A DNA stretch of 64,000 nucleotides from Phascolarctobacterium sp. Its GTDB lineage: Bacteria > Bacillota > Negativicutes > Acidaminococcales > Acidaminococcaceae. The notes beneath the pieces were generated by a model. The model was not told the DNA's origin. It made no database searches and saw only the letters and a list, made by a program, of their open reading frames with translations. Below, piece after piece: positions 51,727-59,628 of this stretch. The stretch is taken from NCBI RefSeq assembly GCF_030531065.1, contig NZ_JAUNOQ010000004.1, forward strand, positions 124,001-188,000. Direction: 5' to 3'. The stretch's first letter is position 1; every line of letters begins with the position of its first letter. The translations under genes and the position numbers were made by a program.

Positions 51727-53373
51727 ATGAATATGAATATGTATAGTTCGCCGTTTAATGACGCGGGCAGCCTGACCAGCGGCTTCGGTTTGGAAATCAA
51801 TCTGGACAGCAGCGCCAAAATTTCCGGCAGCGGCGTAACGGGCAGCGTGGGCACGAGCAATATTGACAGCCAGTACAGCAGCGTAACGGAGCAAAGCGGC
51901 ATTTACGCAGGCGAGGAAGGCTTTGATATTTATGTAGGCAGCAATACGGATTTGAAAGGCGGCGTAATTGCCAGCGAAGCGGAAGCAGAAAAGAATAAAA
52001 TTTCTACCGGCACGCTGACGTGGGAGGATATTCATAATAAGGCCGAGTACGAAGCCAACGGTATAGGCGCAAATGTGAATATCGATAACGGAGCTGGTTA
52101 TAACGAAAAAGGCGTAACGCCGAATATCGGCATGCCCGCTGCGGACGAAGCAGAAAGCACGACGAAAGCCGCCATTGCCGAGGGCACGATTGAAATTCGC
52201 GATAAGGAGAATCAGAAGCAGGATATTTCCGGCTTAAATCGCGATACGCAGAACAGCCTGAATAAGCTGGGAGAAATTTTTGACCTTGACGATGTTAAGG
52301 AAAAACAAGAATTTGCCGGATTGTTCCAGGAAACTGCCCATAGGGCTATCGGCGATTTGACCGGCAAAATCAGCAGCGAAGAAAAAGCCGTGCTGAACGT
52401 CTTTATCGACGGGCTGATAGCACAGTGGACTAACGGCGATTTTTTGGCGGGAGCAAGCGGCACGGCGCTGCTGGAATCTATGCAGGGAGCTTTAAATGAA
52501 ATAGAAGACCCGGCTATGAAGCAGATAGCGGCAGGCTTGCTGGGCGCTGTTGCAGGCGAAATTGTGGGCGGCAACGCGCAGGCAGGAGCTTCGGGCGCTA
52601 TTAGCACGGAGAAGTATAATCATTTGGAGCATGAGCAATATGAAAAAATGCTAAAAGACCTTGCAGATGCTAATAATATCAGTGAAACTAAAAATATTTT
52701 TATTGAGAATAGCGAGCTTTCGCAAAAACAAGAAAAGGAGTGGTTTGAAGCTCATAAGGATGATAAACCTGTGCGTATAGATGAAAATGAACAAGCAATA
52801 TATGTTCCTGTTAATGTAGGGAAAGATATTTCTGGCAACGATGTTTATTTCTATCCAGGTCCTGGCGAGCGCAAATTTACGGTAGATAATAAGCTTGTAG
52901 GAACTGAATTGATGCAGGATAAAATAAACTCTTATGATTACCGTTCCTTGAAAGATGGTGAAATCTATAGCGTATCTCAAAGCTTATCTATTGGGTTTAG
53001 CAGCGTAGCTATAAGTTTGTCCATAACTAATACGGGTGAAAAATATCAGGATATAAAAATTCTTGGCGGTGTAGATAAAAACATTCTTGAAGTATTGAAT
53101 AAATTGTCTAGCATATCCTTTGGAACAAACTATAGCGAAGGAACATCCAAAATATATGATAACCGTGATAATATTATAAGTAACCCTGAAAAAATGAGGG
53201 ATACTTTAACAGGAACGTCGTTAGTTATGGGAGGAAGTATTATAGGGGCTAATAAAAATGTGAGTTTAGCTGCTAATGGTAACCAGGTAGCGAGTGATTC
53301 AGAGGTAAATGTTGGTACAAGTGTTGTAGGCGGAAGCATGGGCATTAGTATATGCAGTTATTTAGGTAAATAG
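51727..53373 (+). CDS. cassette 3: orphan CdiA-type C-terminal toxin module
   Basis: 548 residues. The tag MNMNMYSSPFNDAGSLT joins directly to SGFGLEINLDSSAKISG, the same joint as in cassette 1. Residues 17-190 are close to identical to cassette 2. The pretoxin-like domain (about 196-292) ends GEIVGGNAQAGAS, so the VENN-like site is further altered. The C-terminal 250 residues are unique (VPVNVGKDISGNDVYFYPG; SQSLSIGFSSVAISLSI; TSLVMGGSIIGANKNVSL), again beta-rich and Gly/Ser-rich. No signal peptide is present. Confidence 0.8.
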   Translation: MNMNMYSSPFNDAGSLTSGFGLEINLDSSAKISGSGVTGSVGTSNIDSQYSSVTEQSGIYAGEEGFDIYVGSNTDLKGGVIASEAEAEKNKISTGTLTWEDIHNKAEYEANGIGANVNIDNGAGYNEKGVTPNIGMPAADEAESTTKAAIAEGTIEIRDKENQKQDISGLNRDTQNSLNKLGEIFDLDDVKEKQEFAGLFQETAHRAIGDLTGKISSEEKAVLNVFIDGLIAQWTNGDFLAGASGTALLESMQGALNEIEDPAMKQIAAGLLGAVAGEIVGGNAQAGASGAISTEKYNHLEHEQYEKMLKDLADANNISETKNIFIENSELSQKQEKEWFEAHKDDKPVRIDENEQAIYVPVNVGKDISGNDVYFYPGPGERKFTVDNKLVGTELMQDKINSYDYRSLKDGEIYSVSQSLSIGFSSVAISLSITNTGEKYQDIKILGGVDKNILEVLNKLSSISFGTNYSEGTSKIYDNRDNIISNPEKMRDTLTGTSLVMGGSIIGANKNVSLAANGNQVASDSEVNVGTSVVGGSMGISICSYLGK

Positions 53374-53389
53374 AAAGGGGTTGCAAACT

Positions 53390-53836
53390 ATGTGGTTAAA
53401 ACTTGGCACCAGAGGCGACCCTAGAGTTATTTATTTTATGATAGCTTTTGCTGTATTTTTGGGGTTGCGTGGCGCTTATTATAAATTATATGATTTAAAT
53501 AATGGGCCTGAAAAACAAAAGTTAATAGTTCGAGAAGTAGATATGGTGATGCCTATAACTGATGAGATTAGATTGCAACGTACAAAGGTTACAGAACATA
53601 TAGGAGGTAGTAGGGATTTTGAAGAAACTTTATTTACAGCTTTAGATAAAGAAGAAGTATATTATTTGTTTAAAAAGAATGCCGAAAACAATAATTGGCA
53701 AGCTGTGGATAATGGGCAATATTTTGTCAAAGACAATATGAAGATGAGCTTTAAGTACGTTGATGTTTCAGAGTATAATAACGCTAAACACTTAATAGGG
53801 AAAACTATTTTTAGAATTAGAGTGGAGATAAAATAG
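53390..53836 (+). CDS. candidate immunity protein of cassette 3
   Basis: 148 residues from ATG 53390, preceded by AAAGGGG; it starts 16 bp after the toxin stop. One N-terminal helix (about residues 15-30, VIYFMIAFAVFLGLRG) is followed by an external domain with the shared end pattern (YYLFKKNAENNNWQAVDNG; KMSFKYV; FRIRVEIK). Confidence 0.7.
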   Translation: MWLKLGTRGDPRVIYFMIAFAVFLGLRGAYYKLYDLNNGPEKQKLIVREVDMVMPITDEIRLQRTKVTEHIGGSRDFEETLFTALDKEEVYYLFKKNAENNNWQAVDNGQYFVKDNMKMSFKYVDVSEYNNAKHLIGKTIFRIRVEIK

Positions 53837-54072
53837 TGAGTGAGCAAGTTTTAATTGCAGGCAGTATTGGCGTTTTAGTGTTGGTAACTATCTTCACCAA
53901 AATAAATATTTTGCCAAAAAAGTATTTTTCCATTTGGTATAATGCTACATTTTTTGCGTATGTCTACTTCTGCTTTAAATATGACTATTCTCATTTGTTA
54001 AGTAAAGGCATGATGGTGTATGGCGGTATAGCATTATTTTGCGGTTTTGTAGATTGGCTACGTAAAAAGTAA
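53836..54072 (+). CDS. small membrane protein of cassette 3
   Basis: 78 residues from a GTG that overlaps the preceding stop codon (TAGTG). Three hydrophobic segments (residues 6-22, 32-45, 59-72), ends DWLRKK. It resembles the polytopic protein of cassette 1 in position and topology, though not clearly in sequence. Confidence 0.55.
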   Translation: MSEQVLIAGSIGVLVLVTIFTKINILPKKYFSIWYNATFFAYVYFCFKYDYSHLLSKGMMVYGGIALFCGFVDWLRKK

Positions 54073-54089
54073 ATACACTGTACGCGCCA

Positions 54090-54197
54090 TTCCCCTCGCG
54101 AAACGCGATAGGAAAAGAATGTTCGCTTTAATTCTTCGCTGTAAATTTATCTGCATTATTACATTGCCGTAAAAGGGAAGGAGGCTCGCGGTATTAA
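54090..54197 (+). repeat. cassette element and leader, copy 4
   Basis: CCCTCGCGAAACGCGATAGG (54092-54112) and AAAAGAATGTTCGCTTTAA, identical to copy 3 across more than 35 bp, then the shared leader (CTGTAAATTTATCTGCATTA, AAGGAGGCTCGCGG) up to the ATG at 54198. Confidence 0.85.
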
Positions 54198-54375
54198 ATG
54201 AATATAAGAATGTATAGTTTGTCGTTTAATAACGCTGGCAGCCTGACGCTGAACGCGCAAGGCACGCTGCTGAACCGTTCTTCGGATATTGAAAGCCAGC
54301 AGCAGATTACGCAGCTGACGGGCAGGCAGTATTTAGAAAATTACGGCAGCGACATGGAGCAGTACCACAACAACG
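54198..54375 (+). pseudogene. cassette 4: truncated haemagglutinin-cassette remnant
   Basis: Starts with the same tag (MNIRMYSLSFNNAGSLTLNA) then QGTLLNRSSDIESQQQITQL and reaches HNNER before running into the ansA ribosome site and start. The frame continues out of register with ansA, giving an Arg-rich, meaningless extension, so the protein is broken near 54375. Only the 5' end of a cassette survives; the shared segment, toxin and immunity gene are missing. Confidence 0.8.
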
Positions 54376-54387
54376 AGAGGTGCGTTT

Positions 54388-55329
54388 ATGAAAAATATTC
54401 TTATGCTGGGAACCGGCGGCACCATCGCCTGCGTTCCCTCTGCCGACGGCCTGGTGCCGCAGCTCGACGGCGATGCTTTGCTGCAGCTGGTTCCGCAGCT
54501 CGACGGACTCTGCCGCATCGACTGCCGGCAAATTATGAATCTCGACAGCAGCAATTTAGAACCCCGCCACTGGCAGCAAATGGCCGAAGCTGTCGCTCAA
54601 AATTACGACGCTTACGACGGCGTCGTCATTACGCACGGTACCGACACCATGGCCTACAGCGCCGCCGCCCTCAGCCAAATGCTGCAAAATTGCCGCAAGC
54701 CTGTTATCTTTACCGGCGCGCAGCTGCCCATACAGGCCGCCGGCAGCGACGCGCCCGCCAATGTGCTGCACGCCTTTACGGCCGCCTGCAGCGACGCGCA
54801 GGGCGTTTGTCTGGCTTTCGGACGGCAGCTTATTCACGGCAGCTGCGCCAGGAAGCTTTATACCCAAAGCTTTGACGGCTTCGGCAGTATTAACCGCCAG
54901 CCTTTAGCGATTTTTGCCAGCGGCGTTCTGCTTTGGCAAACGGAAGAGCATCACGGCGGCGGTTGGGGCAGCGGCGCTTTCAGCGTCAACACGAAATTGG
55001 AAACTAAAGTAGCCGTCGTTAAAATTCTTCCCGGCACAACGCCGGACATTCTGGATTTTTATTTGCAGCAAGGCTACAAGGGCTTGATTATCGAAGGCTT
55101 CGGCGCGGGCGGCGTGCCCAACGGCGCCAATAACTGGCTGCCGCAGCTGCAAAAAGCGCTGCAGGCAGGCGTAAAAATAATTTGCGCCACGCAATGCCTT
55201 TACGACGGTGTACATTTAGACGCCTACCCCATCGGTGTGCTGGCCCAGCGGTTAGGCGCGCAAAGCGCCGGCGCCGCGACAATCGAAGCGGCGGCAGTGA
55301 AGCTGATGTGGGAATTAGGACAAGAGTAA
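54388..55329 (+). CDS. ansA: L-asparaginase
   Basis: 313 residues. Catalytic Thr in the N-terminal GTGGTIAC motif and second motif VVITHGTDTMAYSA, with catalytic Lys in GAQLPIQAAGSD. No signal peptide, so a cytoplasmic type I-like enzyme converting asparagine to aspartate and ammonia. GAGAGGTG lies upstream, in the remnant of cassette 4. The upstream end of the gene is thus the point where the cassette array was interrupted; the native promoter may have been replaced. Confidence 0.93.
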   Translation: MKNILMLGTGGTIACVPSADGLVPQLDGDALLQLVPQLDGLCRIDCRQIMNLDSSNLEPRHWQQMAEAVAQNYDAYDGVVITHGTDTMAYSAAALSQMLQNCRKPVIFTGAQLPIQAAGSDAPANVLHAFTAACSDAQGVCLAFGRQLIHGSCARKLYTQSFDGFGSINRQPLAIFASGVLLWQTEEHHGGGWGSGAFSVNTKLETKVAVVKILPGTTPDILDFYLQQGYKGLIIEGFGAGGVPNGANNWLPQLQKALQAGVKIICATQCLYDGVHLDAYPIGVLAQRLGAQSAGAATIEAAAVKLMWELGQE

Positions 55330-55369
55330 GAAAATTTCCTGCACTAGCTTCCAGCGTTTTCCACCTCAC

Positions 55370-55432
55370 TTATCCACTTATCCTCAAAAGTTATGCACAC
55401 TGTGGATAACTTCTGCTGCAAAATGTGGATAA
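55370..55432. promoter_or_regulatory. cluster of five DnaA-box sequences
   Basis: TTATCCACT (55370), TTATCCTCA (55378), TTATGCACA (55391), then two perfect boxes on the other strand, TGTGGATAA at 55401 and 55424. Three match the TTATNCACA consensus and two have one mismatch. All lie within 63 bp between convergent ansA and the solute-binding gene. A weaker GTGGGATAA follows at 55445. It could titrate DnaA or be part of a regulatory or origin-like site. Confidence 0.75.
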
Positions 55433-55488
55433 CTTTGTAAAAGCGTGGGATAAGTTCTCATAACAAGCAGAAAATTAAAAACGAAAGG

Positions 55489-55536
55489 GCCTGCCGCCCC
55501 GGTCACTACAACCAAGAGCGGCAGGCTCTGTTTTTT
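55489..55536. terminator. bidirectional terminator between ansA and the solute-binding gene
   Basis: Stem GCCTGCCGC / GCGGCAGGC (55489-55497 with 55518-55526), then TCTGTTTTTT on the plus strand; TTTCGTTTTT follows on the minus strand. Confidence 0.85.
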
Positions 55537-55551
55537 GTACACGCTATCTCT

Positions 55552-56574
55552 TTAAGACGCGGAAGCCTGCAGCCATTTGCGGATAATCTCGCTTTTATAT
55601 CCGGCGGTCCAGCTCAAATCGTCCACCGGCACATGCACGTTGCCGATAAGCTCGCGGCGGCCGTCGTTATAAGGATAATTCTTTACGTGCCACATATAGT
55701 GATAGCCGTGCCTGGGCAGCAGCTGTTCGCCCGCGTCGCTCATCAGATAATCGAGAAAACCGCGCGCCTGCTCCGTATGCGGCGCGCTCTGCATAATGGC
55801 CGCGCCAGTCAGTATCATGCGGTTAGCGTCCTTCACTACGGTAGCAAACAAATGCCGGTGCCGCGATTCCATCAGCAAAGCGTAATCCAGGGGCACAACA
55901 GCCACGGTTTTTTTACCAATGTAAACCAAATCCACAGCCTCGCCGAAGCCCGCCGTATACTGCGGCTTTTGCGCGTTCAGTTTCGCGGCGAACCGCAAGG
56001 CCTCGTCCCGGCCCCGCATCTGCCAGACGGAAGTCAGCATGCCGTAGCTGACGCCGCCCAAGGAAAAATTTGCCATGGCCAGCTCGTCCTTCAGCTCCGG
56101 CGCGAGCAGCTCGTCCCAGGTTTCCGGCGCGTACAGGCCGTAAGCGTGCAGATTATTTTTATTGCTCAACAGCGCGATGTAGCTCAGGTACAGGCTGGTC
56201 CACTGCCCCGTCCTGTTGCGCAGCTCCGCCGGAACCTTATAGGATTCTTTTGCCAGATACGGCTGCAAAATATTTTGTTCGTCCGCCAGAAAATATTCTT
56301 CGGAAGTGCCGCCCAGCCACACGTCGAATTTATGCCGACGCAAATAATCGAAGCGCTCCTGCTGCGTGCCTCCCGGCAAATAGCTGATATGCACCTTCGT
56401 CCCCGTCGCCTGGCTGTAATCCTCGGCTATGATTTCGGTAAGCTCCTTGCCCATGCTGCTGCACAAAGCCAGCTCCTTCTGCGGCTCCGGCGCAGGCTTA
56501 TCGCTGCCGCAGCCCAGCGCCAGCAACGCAAGCAGCAGGCAGATAAATAGCGCTATCAAGCGTCTGTTGTTCAA
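55552..56574 (-). CDS. iron-type ABC solute-binding lipoprotein
   Basis: 340 residues with signal peptide and lipobox (LLALLALGCGSD). It belongs to the FbpA/family-1 type II binding proteins: LALCSSMGKELTEIIAEDY near the N-terminus, FDVWLGGTSEEYF, and YIGKKTVAVVPLDYALL. Single gene with its own promoter. It is related in type to the substrate-binding protein encoded at 59629-60666 and may supply a second specificity to the permease/ATPase encoded between them, but the ligand (ferric iron, phosphonate or polyamine) is not determined by sequence. Confidence 0.85.
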   Translation of the reverse strand: MNNRRLIALFICLLLALLALGCGSDKPAPEPQKELALCSSMGKELTEIIAEDYSQATGTKVHISYLPGGTQQERFDYLRRHKFDVWLGGTSEEYFLADEQNILQPYLAKESYKVPAELRNRTGQWTSLYLSYIALLSNKNNLHAYGLYAPETWDELLAPELKDELAMANFSLGGVSYGMLTSVWQMRGRDEALRFAAKLNAQKPQYTAGFGEAVDLVYIGKKTVAVVPLDYALLMESRHRHLFATVVKDANRMILTGAAIMQSAPHTEQARGFLDYLMSDAGEQLLPRHGYHYMWHVKNYPYNDGRRELIGNVHVPVDDLSWTAGYKSEIIRKWLQASAS

Positions 56575-56608
56575 GATTAAAATCCGCCTTTCGTTTATCG
56601 TTATCTTG

Positions 56609-56668
56609 CTATCCTCAAGATAGTTAAGCCTTTATGTAATTATACCACGCCTGCTAAAGATTACACAA
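56609..56668 (-). promoter_or_regulatory. promoter and palindrome ahead of the 55.5-kb solute-binding gene
   Basis: TTGTGT (56663-56668), 18 bp, TATAAT (56639-56644) on the minus strand; the -35 lies in the T-run of the upstream operon's terminator. A palindrome CTATC-CTCAA-GATAG at 56609-56623 lies about 10 bp into the transcript and may be an operator. Confidence 0.7.
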
Positions 56669-56701
56669 AAAAAGAAGAGCCCCTTTGCGGAAGCTCTTCC
56701 T
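56665..56701 (-). terminator. Rho-independent terminator of the ABC transporter operon
   Basis: Stem GAAGAGC / GCTCTTC (56674-56680 with 56693-56699), followed by TTTTTTTG on the minus strand. Confidence 0.88.
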
Positions 56702-56717
56702 GAAATTTTACGAAGCT

Positions 56718-57761
56718 TTATTTTTCAAAAACCATTACGCGGTCAAAGTCCAGATATACCTTAGCGCCGTCGGGAATGGAATCCAAATCTGCGCCCTTAA
56801 CGATAACGCGGATAATATGGTCGCCAACCTGAACGCGATAATCTACGGAATCGCCCAAGTAGAAACGGTGCGTCAGCTGACCCTCCAGCTGGCCGCCGTT
56901 CAGGGACATAGTGATATTTTCCGGACGCACGGCGATAGTCGCGTCGCCCGTTACCTTGCTGGTGTTGGCGAAGGATACGTTGGTCCCTTTTAAGAATACG
57001 CGGTCGCCCTTGGCTTCGCCGTCCATAAAATTAACCAGGCCGATGAAGTCCGCAACCATTTTATTAGCGGGCTGCGTATAAATTTCGTGCGGCGCGCCGA
57101 TTTGCTGCACCACGCCCATGCTCATTACGACTACGCGGTCGCTCATCGCCATGGCTTCGCCCTGGTCGTGGGTTACGTAGACGACGGTGATGCCGGTTTT
57201 CTTTTGGATTTCCAAAATTTCAAAACGCATGGACTCGCGCAGCTTGGCGTCCAGGTTGGACAAGGGCTCGTCCAAAAGCAGCAGGCCGGGCTGGGCAACC
57301 AAAGCGCGCGCCAGAGCTACGCGCTGCTGCTGGCCGCCTGATAATTGGTTGGGATAACGCTTGCTGTATTCGCCCAGATGCACCAGCTCCAGCATTTCCT
57401 GCACTCTGCGTTCGCGTTCTTCCTTAGGCACTTTTTGAATTTTCAACGGATAGCCCACGTTGTCGGCCACGGTCATATGCGGCCACACGGCGTAGGATTG
57501 GAACACCATACCGATGTCGCGCTTTTCGGGCGGCGTGAACGAACCCTTCAGCGAAGAGCTTACGCACTGGTCGCCGATGTAAATTTCACCCTCGGTCGCG
57601 CGTTCAAAGCCGGCGATCATGCGCAGCGTCGTAGTTTTGCCGCAGCCGGACGGTCCCAGAATAGAAACGAATTCGCCGTTTTTGACAACCAAATTAAAAT
57701 CGTTGACGGCGGTTACGGCGCCGAAACGCTTAAATACATGCTCAATTCTTACCTCAGACAT
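56718..57761 (-). CDS. fbpC: ABC transporter ATPase (FbpC/PotA type)
   Basis: 347 residues. Walker A GPSGCGKTT, Q-loop VFQSYAVWPH, signature LSGGQQQRV, Walker B LLLLDEPLSNLDAKLRE and H-loop YVTHDQGEA. A C-terminal TOBE domain (about residues 245-345) regulates the transporter. The F-S-Y-A-V-W variant after the Q-loop is common in iron-uptake FbpC proteins. 18 bp after the permease gene in transcription. Confidence 0.93.
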   Translation of the reverse strand: MSEVRIEHVFKRFGAVTAVNDFNLVVKNGEFVSILGPSGCGKTTTLRMIAGFERATEGEIYIGDQCVSSSLKGSFTPPEKRDIGMVFQSYAVWPHMTVADNVGYPLKIQKVPKEERERRVQEMLELVHLGEYSKRYPNQLSGGQQQRVALARALVAQPGLLLLDEPLSNLDAKLRESMRFEILEIQKKTGITVVYVTHDQGEAMAMSDRVVVMSMGVVQQIGAPHEIYTQPANKMVADFIGLVNFMDGEAKGDRVFLKGTNVSFANTSKVTGDATIAVRPENITMSLNGGQLEGQLTHRFYLGDSVDYRVQVGDHIIRVIVKGADLDSIPDGAKVYLDFDRVMVFEK

Positions 57762-57779
57762 TTATTTATTCACTCCTTG

Positions 57780-59453
57780 TTAAATACCTACGTTGCCCTT
57801 GGAAACTTTATTCAGAATCAGGTTGCCAATCAGGACGATCATCAAAATGATTACGGACAGCACGGAAGCGTTCTGCGTGTCGGCGTAGGTCTGCAATTCA
57901 TACAGCAGAACGCCGATGGTTTTGGTGTCGCTGCCATACAGCAGCAGGGACATGGTCAGCTCGTAGAACGACGGCATGAAAATCAGGAACCAGCCGGCGA
58001 TTACGGACGGCGCAATCAGCGGGATGATGATATCCTTGCAGCAGCGCAGCCAGTTAGCGCCGGAATTCAGCGCCGCTTCTTCCAGAGAAACATGTACCTG
58101 GCTCAACGCCGCGGCGATGGTGCGCACGGACATGGTCATATATTTTACCAGGTAGCTGACGATGATAATCCACATGGTGGAATAAAGGTTAAGGCCAAAA
58201 TTACCGCTGAAAGTGATAATCAAAGCTAAAGCGATAACGATGGAAGGAGTAGAGCCGCCGATAACTACCAGCAGGTCGGGGATGCTGCGGCCCTTAATCT
58301 GAGTTTTAACGGCCAGGTAGGCCACGAACAAAGCGACCAGCGTGCCGATGGTGGCGGCGATAACGCCGTAAATTACGGAATTCCAGACGCTTTCCATATA
58401 TTGCGCGCTGGTGATTACCGGAATCCAGGGCTCGATGCCCAGATTGCTCCAGGTGATGGGCTTGGACATGGATTTAAGGAAGGAGGTCAGCACGATGGAG
58501 CCCAGGGGAATAATTACGGCAATCGCGCCGTACAGGCCGACCGCGCAGAACGCGGGCCATTTCCATTTGCCCAGCTCGACGATATTCGGGCGGGTGGACT
58601 TGCCGGAAATCGTGGTGTAATCCTTGCGGCCCATCATCCAGGTCATACCCATGAGCAGGAAGTTGGCGATAAACATCAGTGACGCGGCCAGAGCCGTGGA
58701 ATCGCGCACGCCCGCGTCGTCGCCCATGTAAATATAGGTTACGATACGCGTCGTCATAACTTCAATATTGCCCGGCATACCGACGATGGAGGGGATACCG
58801 AAGCAGGAGCCTGCGGCGATGAATACCAAAAGGCCGCCCGCCAAAATGGACGGAGCCATCAACGGTAGCGTCACGTCGAAAACGGTGCGCAGGGGCGAAG
58901 CGCCGGATACGCGGGCCGCTTCTTCCAGCGTGGGGTCCATTTTTTCCATCGCGCGGGAAATCGTAATGAAGGCGAAGGGCGAGTAGAACAAAGTCAGCAC
59001 CCACGCCAGTCCCCAAAACGTATAAATATCGAATGGCGCGGTTTCCAAACCGAAAATAAATTTGAAAATATTATTCAAATAGCCGACGCTGGGATTCAAA
59101 AGCTGCACCCAGGCGATAGCGCCGACATACGGCGGAATCATGTAGCTGGAAACCAGCAGCGTGCGGTAAGCTTTTTTGCCGGGCATATCGGTACGGCCGA
59201 CCAGCCAGGCCAGCGGGAACGTGATGATAACGCTGGCGACCATAACCATCAGGGACAGCTCCACCGTATTGGTGAGCGCCCGCCAGTTTACGTCCGCGCT
59301 GTAAACGTTGCGGTAGTTTTCTAAATTGATAGCGCCGTCCTTCATAACGCTGTCGAAAAGTAAAATCCCCATGGGGAAAATTACGAAGTACAGCAGCAGG
59401 ATAACGGACAGGGATATGACGATTGTTTTGCTGTTAATACGTGATGATAGCAT
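57780..59453 (-). CDS. fbpB: ABC transporter permease, fused two-domain (FbpB type)
   Basis: 557 residues from ATG 59453; an earlier TTG at 59480 is in frame and sits at the ribosome site GGAAGGAG, so the exact start is uncertain. Two MetI-like permease domains in tandem, each with the EAA loop (LEEAARVSGASPLRTVFDVTLPL in part near residue 205; LEEAALNSGANWLRCC in the second half). Twelve helices. Fusion of two permease units is characteristic for FbpB iron(III)-type transporters. Confidence 0.92.
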   Translation of the reverse strand: MLSSRINSKTIVISLSVILLLYFVIFPMGILLFDSVMKDGAINLENYRNVYSADVNWRALTNTVELSLMVMVASVIITFPLAWLVGRTDMPGKKAYRTLLVSSYMIPPYVGAIAWVQLLNPSVGYLNNIFKFIFGLETAPFDIYTFWGLAWVLTLFYSPFAFITISRAMEKMDPTLEEAARVSGASPLRTVFDVTLPLMAPSILAGGLLVFIAAGSCFGIPSIVGMPGNIEVMTTRIVTYIYMGDDAGVRDSTALAASLMFIANFLLMGMTWMMGRKDYTTISGKSTRPNIVELGKWKWPAFCAVGLYGAIAVIIPLGSIVLTSFLKSMSKPITWSNLGIEPWIPVITSAQYMESVWNSVIYGVIAATIGTLVALFVAYLAVKTQIKGRSIPDLLVVIGGSTPSIVIALALIITFSGNFGLNLYSTMWIIIVSYLVKYMTMSVRTIAAALSQVHVSLEEAALNSGANWLRCCKDIIIPLIAPSVIAGWFLIFMPSFYELTMSLLLYGSDTKTIGVLLYELQTYADTQNASVLSVIILMIVLIGNLILNKVSKGNVGI

Positions 59454-59535
59454 GGAAAGTAATGTTTCTCCTTCCCTCAAAATTTAAAGCAGCTAAAATT
59501 TTCTCCGTTTTCTCCATTCGGATAAAGGCAGGAAA

Positions 59536-59561
59536 AACAGGGAGCGCCGCGCGTCCCTGTT
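59536..59561 (-). terminator. hairpin attenuator between substrate-binding and permease genes
   Basis: Stem AACAGGGA / TCCCTGTT, then TTTTCC on the minus strand. It lies in the 148-bp gap between fbpA and fbpB and is expected to make the binding protein more abundant than the membrane parts. Confidence 0.75.
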
Positions 59562-59628
59562 TTCCTATAAAATTACCTTGTTATACTTTACAGGAGCTTA
59601 TTGGATCGAGCCAAGCCCGCCCAAGCTT

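Noticed and set aside
54198-54875. 225-codon frame running through the start of ansA
   Set aside because: After about codon 60 it is the wrong frame of ansA, with an Arg-rich meaningless sequence; only the first part is a cassette remnant.
55370-55460. Chromosomal origin oriC
   Set aside because: No dnaA/dnaN, convergent neighbours and no convincing unwinding element; reported only as a DnaA-box cluster.
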